NCBI GenBank assembly: GCA_902493335.1
Contig: CABUPJ010000051.1
Coordinates: 1 to 23,712, forward strand
DNA: 23,712 nt
Reading direction: 5' to 3'
From: an uncultured Porphyromonadaceae bacterium
GTDB lineage: Bacteria > Bacteroidota > Bacteroidia > Bacteroidales > Muribaculaceae
Numbering within the stretch: position 1 is the stretch's first letter; every line of letters begins with the position of its first letter. Both the position numbers and the translations under genes were made by a program. The notes beneath the pieces are model-generated. The model did not search any database. It worked only from the letters and a program-made list of their open reading frames with translations, and had not been told where the DNA came from. Shown piece by piece: positions 17,406 to 23,712 of this stretch.

Positions 17406-17410
17406 ATAAC

Positions 17411-18262
17411 ATGGCAAAAGATCTGAAAGTAACGATACAGGGCGTCGCCGGATGTTTCCACGACGCGGCGGCTCACGAGTATTTCGCAGGGCAGGAAGTG
17501 ACGACACTGCCGTTCGACACCTTCGCCGACATGTTTGACGCGCTCGACTCCGACGCGTCGCTCGTGGGCATCGTCGCCATCGAGAACACTATCGCCGGCA
17601 GCCTGCTGCAGAACCACGAGATGCTGCGGCAGAGCAGCCAGCGCATCATCGGCGAGTATAAGATGAGGATATCTCACGTGCTCGCGGCCCTGCCGGGGCA
17701 GAGCATCGACAGCCTGACGGAGGTCAACTCCCACCCGATGGCGCTGATGCAGTGTGAGCAATATCTGCGCCGTCACCCAAACCTCAAGATGATCGAGAAA
17801 TTTGACACGGCAGGGAGCGCCCGCGAGATTGCCGAAAGCTCGCTGACGGGCCATGCGGCCGTGTGCGGCGAATATGCCGCCGGACTATACGGGCTCGAGA
17901 TTCTCGAGCGCGGCATCGAGACCAACCGCCGCAACTTCACTCGTTTTCTGATAGTCACAAATGCCCTGCTGGCATCGGAAATCGGTCCGGCCGAGGGCGA
18001 AATCGACAAGGCGTCGATAGTCTTCACGCTGCCTCACAGCAACGGCGCCCTGTCGAAAGTGCTGACGATACTGTCGTTCTATGACATGAATCTTTCGAAG
18101 ATACAGTCGATGCCGATAATCGGGCGCGAGTGGGAATACCGCTTCTATGTCGACCTGACGTTCAACAGCATCGTTCGCTACCATCAGGCCATCGACGCCG
18201 TGCGCCCGCTGACCAACGAGCTGACAGTGCTCGGCGAATACCGCGAATATAAAATCAATTAA
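17411..18262 (+). CDS. pheA: Prephenate dehydratase
   Basis: 283 residues, a monofunctional enzyme with no chorismate mutase part. The catalytic domain spans about 6-195. It has IENTIAGSL, the SHPMALMQCEQYL segment and the family's TRF motif at Thr177-Phe179, needed for decarboxylative dehydration of prephenate to phenylpyruvate. The ACT domain (about 203-280) has NGALSKVL, the usual GAL effector site. The other effector motif, ESRP in many enzymes, reads QSMP here (232-235), so feedback by Phe may differ. It is the first gene of the operon and sits directly behind the attenuator. The next gene starts 16 bases after its stop. Confidence 0.95.
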   Translation: MAKDLKVTIQGVAGCFHDAAAHEYFAGQEVTTLPFDTFADMFDALDSDASLVGIVAIENTIAGSLLQNHEMLRQSSQRIIGEYKMRISHVLAALPGQSIDSLTEVNSHPMALMQCEQYLRRHPNLKMIEKFDTAGSAREIAESSLTGHAAVCGEYAAGLYGLEILERGIETNRRNFTRFLIVTNALLASEIGPAEGEIDKASIVFTLPHSNGALSKVLTILSFYDMNLSKIQSMPIIGREWEYRFYVDLTFNSIVRYHQAIDAVRPLTNELTVLGEYREYKIN

Positions 18263-18278
18263 CCGCTGATAACCATAT

Positions 18279-19466
18279 ATGTCACACACGAAAATCCAGC
18301 CGTCTGACCGCGTCGGACGCATCAAGGAATATTATTTCTCGCGCAAACTCAAAGAGCTCGCGCGACTCAACGCCGAGGGCCGCGACATCATCTCGCTCGG
18401 CATCGGAGGCCCCGACTGTCCGCCGTCGGACGCCGTCATCGAAACACTCTGCCGCGAGGCGCGCCGGAGCGACAGCCACAGCTATCAGCCCCATGTCGGG
18501 CTGCCCGAGCTGCGCAAAGGCTTCGCCGAGTGGTATGCGGCCCGCTACGGGGTGACGCTCGACCCGACGTGCGAGATACAGCCGCTGATAGGCTCGAAAG
18601 AAGGCATCCTGCACATCTCGCTTGCCTTTCTCAATCCCGGCGACGGCGTGTTAGTGCCCGATCCCGGCTATCCGACCTACACGTCGATCAGCCGCCTTGT
18701 CGGTGCCGAAATCTATAACTACGACCTCACCGAGGAAGGCGACTGGCTGCCCGACTTCGACGCTCTCGAACGTCTGCCGCTCGACAGGATAAAACTCATG
18801 TGGGTCAACTATCCCCACATGCCGACCGGCCGGCCGGCCGACCGCGCCACATTCGAACGCCTCGTCGACTTCGGCCGCCGCCACAACATCGTCATCGCCC
18901 ACGACAACCCCTACAGTTTCATCCTCAACGACAAGCCGATGAGCATGCTCTCGGTCGAGGGCGCCAAGGACATCGTCATCGAAATGAACTCGCTGAGCAA
19001 GAGTCACAACATGGCGGGCTGGCGTGTGGCCATGGTGGCGTCGAACGCCGAATTCATCTCGTGGCTGCTCAAAGTCAAGAGCAACATCGACTCGGGTCAG
19101 TTCAAGCCCGTGATGCTCGCCGCCGCCGAGGCTCTCAAGGCCGGCGACGACTGGTATGGGCAGCTCAACGCGGTCTACGGCGAACGCCGCCGCCTGGCCG
19201 AAGAGATAATGGATGAACTTGGCTGCACCTTCGACCCGCGGCAGCGCGGCATGTTCCTCTGGGGCCGCATCCCCGACAGCGTCTCGTCGTCAGAAGCCTT
19301 GGCCGACGCCCTCTTCTATGAGGCCCGCGTGTTCCTGACTCCCGGCTTCATCTTCGGCAAGAACGGCGAGCACTATGTGCGCATATCGCTGTGTGCCAAG
19401 CCCGAAAACCTCAAGCGCGCTCTCAGCCGCATCAAAGAATTCAATCCCCGCAACTGCAAAATATAA
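18279..19466 (+). CDS. Class I PLP-dependent aminotransferase, probably aromatic
   Basis: 395 residues with the fold-type I pattern: LGIGGPDCPP (substrate-binding start), SYQPHVGLPELRKGFAEWY, VPDPGYPTY, HDNPYSF with the PLP-ring Asp, and SLSKSHNMAGWR with the PLP Lys241. A C-terminal VRISLC carries the carboxylate-binding Arg. The Asn-Pro pair common to the family appears as NYPHMPTG. Its place between pheA and the DAHP synthase gene suggests it transaminates phenylpyruvate and 4-hydroxyphenylpyruvate to Phe and Tyr. Sequence alone cannot exclude an aspartate or LL-diaminopimelate type enzyme. Confidence 0.9.
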   Translation: MSHTKIQPSDRVGRIKEYYFSRKLKELARLNAEGRDIISLGIGGPDCPPSDAVIETLCREARRSDSHSYQPHVGLPELRKGFAEWYAARYGVTLDPTCEIQPLIGSKEGILHISLAFLNPGDGVLVPDPGYPTYTSISRLVGAEIYNYDLTEEGDWLPDFDALERLPLDRIKLMWVNYPHMPTGRPADRATFERLVDFGRRHNIVIAHDNPYSFILNDKPMSMLSVEGAKDIVIEMNSLSKSHNMAGWRVAMVASNAEFISWLLKVKSNIDSGQFKPVMLAAAEALKAGDDWYGQLNAVYGERRRLAEEIMDELGCTFDPRQRGMFLWGRIPDSVSSSEALADALFYEARVFLTPGFIFGKNGEHYVRISLCAKPENLKRALSRIKEFNPRNCKI

Positions 19467-19477
19467 AAACGAATACT

Positions 19478-20554
19478 ATGGATAATCTGCAAACACTATT
19501 CCCCACTCTCGACAACAGCAAACCCATCATAATCGCCGGCCCGTGCAGCGCCGAGACCGAAGAACAGGTAATGACAACCGCGCGGCAGCTCGCCGAAAAC
19601 GGCGTGAAAATCTATCGCGCCGGCATCTGGAAACCACGCACCCACCCCGGCGGCTTTGAAGGTGTCGGCGAGAAAGGTCTCGAATGGCTCGCCGGGGTCA
19701 AGGCCGAGACCGGCATGATGACTGCCACCGAGGTCGCCACACGCCAGCATGTCATACAAGCCGTCGCCGCCGGTGTCGACGTCCTCTGGATCGGAGCCCG
19801 CACATCTGCCAATCCCTTTGCCATGCAGGAGATTGCCGACGCTCTGAAAGAAACCGGCGCTGACCTGCCCGTGCTCGTCAAGAATCCCGTGAACCCCGAC
19901 CTCGAGCTGTGGATCGGCGCCATGCAGCGTATCTACAACGCCGGCATCCGTCGCATCGGCGCGATACACCGCGGCTTCAGCGCCTACGGCAAACATCTCT
20001 ACCGCAACATGCCTCAGTGGCGCATTCCCATCGAGCTGCGCCGCCGATACCCCGGGCTGCCCGTGTTCTGCGACCCCAGCCACATCGGCGGCAAACGCGA
20101 GCTCGTCGCCTCGATATCGCAGCAGGCACTCGACATGAGCTTCTCGGGCCTTATCATCGAAAGCCACTGCGACCCCGACTGCGCCTGGAGCGACAAGGCA
20201 CAGCAGATTACGCCCGAAGTACTCAACTTCATCCTCCACACCCTCGTGCTCCGCGACAAGTCAACGTCGACCGAGAGCCTCGCGCTGCTGCGCCAGCAGA
20301 TCGACCGCATCGACGACGACCTCATCGAACTGCTCGACAAACGAATGCACGTCGCCCGCGAAATCGGCCAGTATAAAAAAGAACATTCGATGCCCGTCAT
20401 CCAGGCCGGACGCTACAGCGACCTGATGCAGCGCCGTGTCAAAGCCGCCGAAAGCCTCGGCATGGCGCCGGAGTTCATGAAATCTGTGCTCGCGGCGATA
20501 CACGAGGAGTCGGTGCGCCAACAGATCGAGGTTGTCAACGGACGTCCGCTTTAA
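19478..20554 (+). CDS. Bifunctional DAHP synthase / chorismate mutase (AroQ type)
   Basis: 358 residues from ATG 19478, 11 bases after the upstream stop. An in-frame ATG at 19391 would lie inside the aminotransferase gene and is rejected. Residues 1-255 form a short type I DAHP synthase: IIAGPCSAE, YRAGIWKPRTHPGGFEG, IGARTSANPF, VLVKNPVNPD, IGAIHRGFS, CDPSHIGGKRE and the metal-site IIESHCDPD. Residues about 264-350 are an all-helical AroQ chorismate mutase (LLRQQIDRIDDDLIELLDKR, then IGQYKKEH). The enzyme therefore catalyses both the first committed step of the shikimate route and chorismate to prephenate. A fused mutase domain often also makes the synthase sensitive to prephenate or chorismate. 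It feeds the pheA and tyrA products of the same operon. Confidence 0.95.
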   Translation: MDNLQTLFPTLDNSKPIIIAGPCSAETEEQVMTTARQLAENGVKIYRAGIWKPRTHPGGFEGVGEKGLEWLAGVKAETGMMTATEVATRQHVIQAVAAGVDVLWIGARTSANPFAMQEIADALKETGADLPVLVKNPVNPDLELWIGAMQRIYNAGIRRIGAIHRGFSAYGKHLYRNMPQWRIPIELRRRYPGLPVFCDPSHIGGKRELVASISQQALDMSFSGLIIESHCDPDCAWSDKAQQITPEVLNFILHTLVLRDKSTSTESLALLRQQIDRIDDDLIELLDKRMHVAREIGQYKKEHSMPVIQAGRYSDLMQRRVKAAESLGMAPEFMKSVLAAIHEESVRQQIEVVNGRPL

Positions 20555-20584
20555 CCCTGTCAGTAACCCCTTTAAAAGCAAATT

Positions 20585-21358
20585 ATGAAAATCCTCATAC
20601 TCGGAGCCGGCAAAATGGGCTCATTCTTCTGCGATCTGTTGTCGTTCGACCACGAGGTCGCCGTCTACGACCCCGACCCGCGGCGTCTGCGATTCACTTT
20701 CAATGCGCAGCGATTCAGAGACCCGGCCGAAGTCAGAGACTTCGAACCCGAACTCGTCATCAATGCCGCGACAGTTAAATATACCATCGAAGCCTTCGAG
20801 AAGGCCATGCCCTACCTGCCCAAGCGCGCCATCCTCAGCGACATATCGTCGGTGAAGACCGGTCTGCCGGAGTTCTATGCCACATGCGGGCATCCCTTCG
20901 TGTCGACCCACCCCATGTTCGGCCCGACTTTCGCGTCGCTGAGCAACCTGTCGAACGAAAACGCCATCATCATCAGCGAAGGCGACCATCTCGGCAAGGT
21001 TTTCTTCCGCGACATCTACAGCCGCCTCGGGCTGCACATCGAGGAATATACCTTCGCTCAGCACGACGAAACGATAGCCTACTCGCTGTCGATACCTTTC
21101 GCCTCGACGCTGGTCTTCGGGGCGGTGATGAAGCACCAGTCGGCCCCGGGAACGACATTCAAGCGCCATATGGCAATCGCCCAAGGACTTATGAGCGAAG
21201 ACGATTATCTGCTGTGCGAGATACTCTTCAATCCCAACACGCCGCAGCAGCTCGACCTGATACAGGAGCGCCTGACCGAGCTGCGCTCGATCATCGAATC
21301 GCGCGACAGCACCGCCCTCAAAGCCTTCCTCGACAGAATCAGGGAGAATATAAGGTAG
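20585..21358 (+). CDS. tyrA: Prephenate dehydrogenase
   Basis: 257 residues, short for the family. It starts with the Rossmann motif ILGAGKMGSFF (GxGxMG, residues 7-12) and an acidic residue after strand 2 (VYDPD), which favours NAD. SDISSVKT and STHPMFGPT are the typical substrate-side motifs, and the His of STHP is the usual catalytic residue. The helical dimerisation part follows (about 155-257). No ACT domain is present, so Tyr feedback may rest with other enzymes or with the attenuator. It oxidises prephenate to 4-hydroxyphenylpyruvate. It is the last gene of the operon, 30 bases after the preceding stop. I see no clear simple terminator behind it. Confidence 0.93.
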   Translation: MKILILGAGKMGSFFCDLLSFDHEVAVYDPDPRRLRFTFNAQRFRDPAEVRDFEPELVINAATVKYTIEAFEKAMPYLPKRAILSDISSVKTGLPEFYATCGHPFVSTHPMFGPTFASLSNLSNENAIIISEGDHLGKVFFRDIYSRLGLHIEEYTFAQHDETIAYSLSIPFASTLVFGAVMKHQSAPGTTFKRHMAIAQGLMSEDDYLLCEILFNPNTPQQLDLIQERLTELRSIIESRDSTALKAFLDRIRENIR

Positions 21359-21394
21359 TAATAAACTGCATCGCCAAGCTCGAGACCGTATGGA

Positions 21395-21512
21395 GAGGCT
21401 GTTGCAAAACCTCAGTTTCTTCAATAGTGTCAAATAGAGAGCGTTTGGGTTTCAAGGTTTCAAGGTTTTACGGCTCACTGCCTTTTCGCTTTTATGGTTT
21501 TGCGACAGCCTC
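21395..21512. mobile_element. MITE-like element or insertion-sequence remnant, 118 bp
   Basis: The ends are GAGGCTGTTGCAAAACC (21395-21411) and GGTTTTGCGACAGCCTC (21496-21512): 17-base inverted repeats with one mismatch. The interior has a short tandem GTTTCAAG repeat and no coding capacity. Ends of this form (GGCTGTTGCAAAAC) resemble terminal repeats of transposase-bearing elements, but none is present here. I see no convincing target duplication. As RNA it could also fold into a long hairpin behind tyrA and act as a terminator. Confidence 0.6.
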
Positions 21513-21513
21513 A

Positions 21514-21554
21514 GCTAACCCACTGATTCCAAGGGCTAAAGCCCTTGATCCATT
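21514..21554. repeat. Dispersed repeat R1, copy 1
   Basis: 41 bases centred on the hairpin AAGGGCTAAAGCCCTT. 36 of 41 bases match the copy at 22921-22961. Confidence 0.85.
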
Positions 21555-21680
21555 GGCTGCGCACTGGGAGCCCGCGGTCTCCGACCGTGGGCGTAATAGC
21601 CTATGTGATACCGTGATAGGCAGTAGTCTATCGCATCCCGAGGCCATCCGGGAACGAGCCTGGCGCAGCTGCGCCCCTTT

Positions 21681-21711
21681 GCTAAGCTTCGCAGAAGCGC
21701 TGTTGTGGTAA
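21681..21711. repeat. Dispersed repeat R2, copy 1
   Basis: 31 bases: a hairpin with GCA triloop (CTTCGCAGAAG) followed by TGTTGTGGTAA. 29 of 31 bases match the copy at 23183-23213. Confidence 0.85.
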
Positions 21712-21730
21712 ACACAATGCGAAATATCTC

Positions 21731-21761
21731 TTTGATATTCCGCTAAGATTGAATATCTTTG
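21731..21761 (+). promoter_or_regulatory. Promoter of the frameshifted HExxH gene
   Basis: TTTG at 21731-21734 and TATCTTTG at 21754-21761, 19 bases apart. The transcript should start about 21766-21768, 12-14 bases before the ATG at 21780. This supports 21780, with its signal peptide, as the original start. An in-frame ATG at 21749 lies upstream of the start site and cannot be used. Confidence 0.75.
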
Positions 21762-21779
21762 CCTATAAATTAATTGATT

Positions 21780-22776
21780 ATGAATCGTCTATTTCAACTT
21801 CTTGCAATTACAATTTTCCTCCCGTGGAATATTTCTTATGGCGAGGTTTTTTGTTAAAGACGAGACACGGTTTGCAGAACTATGCTCCGACTCTGTTTTT
21901 ATCGCCGCTATTTCCGATGTTAATTCAAATTGCAGCGCTTCAAATCTTTGCAATCTTTATTCTGAAATACACGGAGATAAAGACAATATTACAAAGTGTA
22001 TGTTCGCTATTCAGCATTTAGACAGCCTTGCTCGCGATGTTGAATGGGCGAAAAGCATCCTTTCGGTTCAACCGCAACTTTCGTATGTCTGCCATAAATT
22101 GGTTGAACATGGATATTCAGACTATTGGGATAACACAGTTTATCCAAAACTGAAAACACATATTACCAACTATAACCTCAATAAGGATTTACTCGATAAG
22201 ATAAACCAAAGCCTTACAGAATTTTTCTTACCCGAATCTCCGTCCGACACCCAATCAAAGATATATATTCTGGATATCGAAAATGCTTTTAATCTTTCAG
22301 ATGAATCATTTTGCTGCACCCCGCTTGTTCTAAACCCCGAAATTGAAAAACAGCTGAGATTAAATTTTATGAATATTTATATTCATGAGAATTTACATAA
22401 CCTACACATTTCTCCTGAACTTATGGAGAAACTAAGTGAACTTGACAGTGATCCATTTTATAGAAGTAAGGAAGATATAGCGCAAAAACATGGAGAAGGC
22501 AGAAACGAGGCTTTTGTCGTTGCTGCCGAAGTATTTATATCTCATAACATAGGTATTCGAAATAGTCAAAGTGTTTTTGATGAATTTTCGCAATATGTCG
22601 ATGGCAGTTTGGTACTTGCTCCGATAATCTATGTTAATCTGCCAAATCGTAACCCGGGCGAATCATACAATGATTTTCTTATCCGATTATTTGACAACGG
22701 TATCTTGAAGACAGGTGCCATCAAAGATAGCTATGAAAAAGCCATGGCTGCCATTTCGCTGAGCGCTAAGCGATAA
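21780..22776 (+). pseudogene. Exported HExxH (zincin-like) protein, frameshifted after its signal peptide
   Basis: ATG 21780 opens a signal-peptide-like stretch (MNRLFQLLAITIFLPW, then NISYGEVF) that stops at TAA 21855-21857. From the T6 run at 21847-21852 onward, the +1 frame is open to 22776 and continues naturally as VKDETRFAEL. Removing one T joins them into a 331-residue exported protein. The mature part has IYIHENLHNLH, an HExxH zinc site (near residue 200), and about 50 residues later GRNEAFVVAAE, whose Glu could be the third ligand, as in gluzincins. No domain is recognised by name. Codons are AT-rich, unlike the neighbours. As it stands, only an internal start (ATG 21838 or TTG 21802) could give a cytoplasmic form. 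It is either a recent pseudogene, a phase-variable gene or a homopolymer sequencing error. Confidence 0.75.
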
Positions 22777-22920
22777 TCCAGGACCAAGACCTGTTACGAC
22801 AGGCGCCCATCAGCCAAAGCTATTAATGTGCCGGCGACGAGCTCGTCGCCGAGTTAGCGCAAAATTTGTCCTTGTGATGGCGGCTTGCCGCCGTATGGAA
22901 CTACGGCTTCAGCCGTAGTA

Positions 22921-22961
22921 GCCAACTCACTGGTTCCAAGGGCTAAAGCCCTTGGTCCATA
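22921..22961. repeat. Dispersed repeat R1, copy 2
   Basis: 36 of 41 bases match 21514-21554. The stem is longer here because a flanking A is G (CCAAGGGCT/AGCCCTTGG, 9 bp). Confidence 0.85.
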
Positions 22962-23182
22962 TCGCCTGGCACGGCCGCGCGATTGTGCGGCCCTACCTCC
23001 ATCGCAGTTACAACCTATTTGCCTAATTAGCCTAATTTGACCAACCCCAACCTCGAAGCCTCGCAGACTGGCTCTGTCAAACATCACCCTCGAAGTCGCA
23101 GCGCGACGAGGTTGTGGCATAACCCCAGGCGCGGGAGGCTCGCAGAGCCGACCAAGCCTGGGGAAAGTAACCAATAAAGGTG

Positions 23183-23213
23183 GCTACGCTTCGCAGAAGC
23201 GATGTTGTGGTAA
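23183..23213. repeat. Dispersed repeat R2, copy 2
   Basis: 29 of 31 bases match 21681-21711. A more diverged relative lies at about 23092-23122 (hairpin GTCGCAGCGCGAC, then GGTTGTGGCATAA). Confidence 0.85.
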
Positions 23214-23325
23214 TAAGTCAGCGTCTTGCAGACGCTCGCCCATTTATCGTCGCCTTTCCGCGCAGGCCGGCGCACAGCGCCTCGGCCTACGCGGCTACCA
23301 GTACAATCATCGCCTTGCAGGTGAT

Positions 23326-23557
23326 TTTCGCCTTTATGTCTTTCTGTCTCAAAAAAAATATCTTTTGTTTCTTGTGTCTATCATACTACAGCTTTATATA
23401 TACTTGGAAGTCAGCTGATTGAAGAATGTTGTAGTATAACCTTGAGTTGCCGTTTGGACGGCATAGGGACTTCTGTCCTTATGTTCCTTTATCGCTAAAG
23501 CATCTAAAATTGCATCCAACTACGATTTTAGTAATAAAACCCGAGGCCAACCACCCT
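23326..23557. other. AT-rich intergenic stretch with three further hairpins
   Basis: No gene is visible. ATACTACA (23383-23390) and TGTAGTAT (23430-23437) form an 8-bp inverted repeat around 39 bases. GCCGTTTGGACGGC (23449-23462) and AGGGACTTCTGTCCTT (23465-23480) are adjacent small hairpins of the same style as cluster B. Any could be a terminator or protein site, but none has a proper T-tract. Confidence 0.4.
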
Positions 23558-23565
23558 TATCTTTG
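23558..23565 (+). promoter_or_regulatory. -7 box (TATCTTTG) just before the last gene
   Basis: TATCTTTG at 23558-23565 matches the consensus, but no TTG lies about 20 bases upstream. The predicted start is 2-5 bases before the ATG at 23574, so the transcript would be nearly leaderless. Confidence 0.55.
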
Positions 23566-23573
23566 CAGCACCG

Positions 23574-23712
23574 ATGAAAAGCACAATCTATACATATCAC
23601 TTCCGCCGCTACCTCGGCCGCAATCTCACGCGTGCCGAGGCAGCCGTCATCGGTCCCCTCGAGAAGATGCGCATCCGCGGCCTCGAGCGGCGGCTTCTCG
23701 TCGTCGACCCGC
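23574..23712 (+). CDS. Start of an unidentified protein (partial)
   Basis: ATG 23574 opens a frame that runs off the window after 46 codons. The start reads MKSTIYTYHFRRYLGRNLTR and is strongly basic, with no signal peptide. GC content is high and codon use matches the resident genes, unlike the AT-rich gene upstream. The fragment is too short for me to name a family. The -7 box right before it supports this start. Confidence 0.6.
   Translation, partial: MKSTIYTYHFRRYLGRNLTRAEAAVIGPLEKMRIRGLERRLLVVDP

Larger units (their letters stand above)
21514..21711. repeat. Palindrome cluster A, upstream of the HExxH gene
   Basis: Within 200 bases there are at least six different short hairpins: CAAGGGCTAAAGCCCTTG (21530-21547), CCCGCGGTC/GACCGTGGG (21571-21591), GTGATAG/CTATCGC (21613-21634), TCCCG/CGGGA (21636-21653), GGCGCAGCTGCGCC (21662-21675) and GCTTCGCAGAAGC (21686-21698). 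There is no coding frame of interest. Two blocks (21514-21554 and 21681-21711) recur in cluster B in the same order. Confidence 0.8.
22777..23325. repeat. Palindrome cluster B, downstream of the HExxH gene
   Basis: About 550 bases without a credible gene hold at least eleven different hairpins. They include the 20-base perfect palindrome CGGCGACGAGCTCGTCGCCG (22832-22851), GGCGGCTTGCCGCC (22879-22892), CTACGGCTTCAGCCGTAG (22901-22918), CCAAGGGCTAAAGCCCTTGG (22936-22955), GGCCGC/GCGGCC (22973-22992), GTCGCAGCGCGAC (23095-23107), CCCCAGGC/GCCTGGGG (23123-23163) enclosing GGCTCGCAGAGCC (23137-23149), CGCTTCGCAGAAGCG (23187-23201), AGCGTCTTGCAGACGCT (23220-23236), a long imperfect stem (23258-23294) and ATCGCCTTGCAGGTGAT (23309-23325). 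Stems differ in sequence while loops recur (GCA, TGC, AA, TT). Confidence 0.8.

Noticed and set aside
19391..19477. In-frame upstream start for the DAHP synthase gene
   Set aside because: It would overlap 76 bases of the aminotransferase gene and encode unrelated Gln/Arg-rich residues. The enzyme sequence starts naturally at 19478.
21395..21512. Complete insertion sequence
   Set aside because: There is no transposase coding capacity between the inverted repeats and no clear target duplication, so it is only reported as MITE-like.
21555..21600. tRNA-like folding of the GC-rich hairpin region
   Set aside because: No anticodon arm, T-arm GTTCRA motif or acceptor pairing could be assembled here. 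I found no tRNA or rRNA anywhere in the window.
21749..22021. Open frame of 90 codons starting at 21749
   Set aside because: Its ATG precedes the -7 box, and the frame is a shadow of the HExxH gene with no protein-like features.
22854..23275. Minus-strand reading frames across the palindrome cluster
   Set aside because: They arise from GC-rich hairpins, show low-complexity composition and have no start signals or family resemblance.
22777..23325. CRISPR array
   Set aside because: The repeats are palindromes of differing sequence and spacing. There is no constant direct repeat with uniform spacers and no cas gene nearby.

Overview
The window looks like chromosome of a gut-type Bacteroidales. 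A Muribaculaceae or Prevotella relative is my best guess. The reasons are: promoters of the Bacteroidetes form (TAnnTTTG at -7, a TTG about 20 bases upstream), no Shine-Dalgarno sites, secreted proteins ending in a VYNLQGI...LPAGIYI...GGKK tail, a Sec-exported Rhs/YD-repeat protein, and an aromatic amino-acid operon of the order pheA - aminotransferase - DAHP synthase/chorismate mutase - tyrA. All recognised genes lie on the + strand. The core genes are GC-rich. The Rhs tip, its two lipoprotein neighbours and the gene at 21.8-22.8 kb are clearly AT-richer.

Layout: (1) The 3' end of an RGG-like-tailed protein and its terminator (1-203). (2) A two-gene unit of large secreted beta-rich proteins sharing a C-terminal tail (313-4165). 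(3) A tightly overlapping unit of a low-molecular-weight tyrosine phosphatase, phosphoserine phosphatase SerB and a patatin-beta-barrel outer-membrane protein (4263-8436). (4) A polymorphic-toxin locus (8582-16154): a 1990-residue Rhs protein with a lipase-like alpha/beta-hydrolase tip, followed by two overlapping lipoprotein genes that are divergent copies of each other and are the best immunity candidates. A secreted protein with a T9SS-like tail follows (16182-17162). (5) The Phe/Tyr operon (17411-21358). It is preceded by a promoter, a 21-codon leader peptide in which 9 residues are Phe or Tyr, and mutually exclusive antiterminator and terminator hairpins. This is a complete ribosome-mediated attenuator. 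(6) An accessory region (21359-23573). It holds a 118-bp MITE-like element and an AT-rich gene for a secreted HExxH protein that is out of frame with its own signal peptide at a run of six T. Two clusters of many different short palindromes flank that gene and share sequence blocks in the same order. (7) The start of another gene (23574 to the end).

The operon genes supply DAHP synthase, chorismate mutase, prephenate dehydratase, prephenate dehydrogenase and a transaminase. They cover the entry step and the terminal steps of Phe and Tyr synthesis, which matches a leader that reads both amino acids. The strongest candidates for undescribed biology are the mixed Phe/Tyr attenuator, the Rhs lipase-like tip with paired lipoproteins, the palindrome clusters, and the frameshifted exported HExxH protein.
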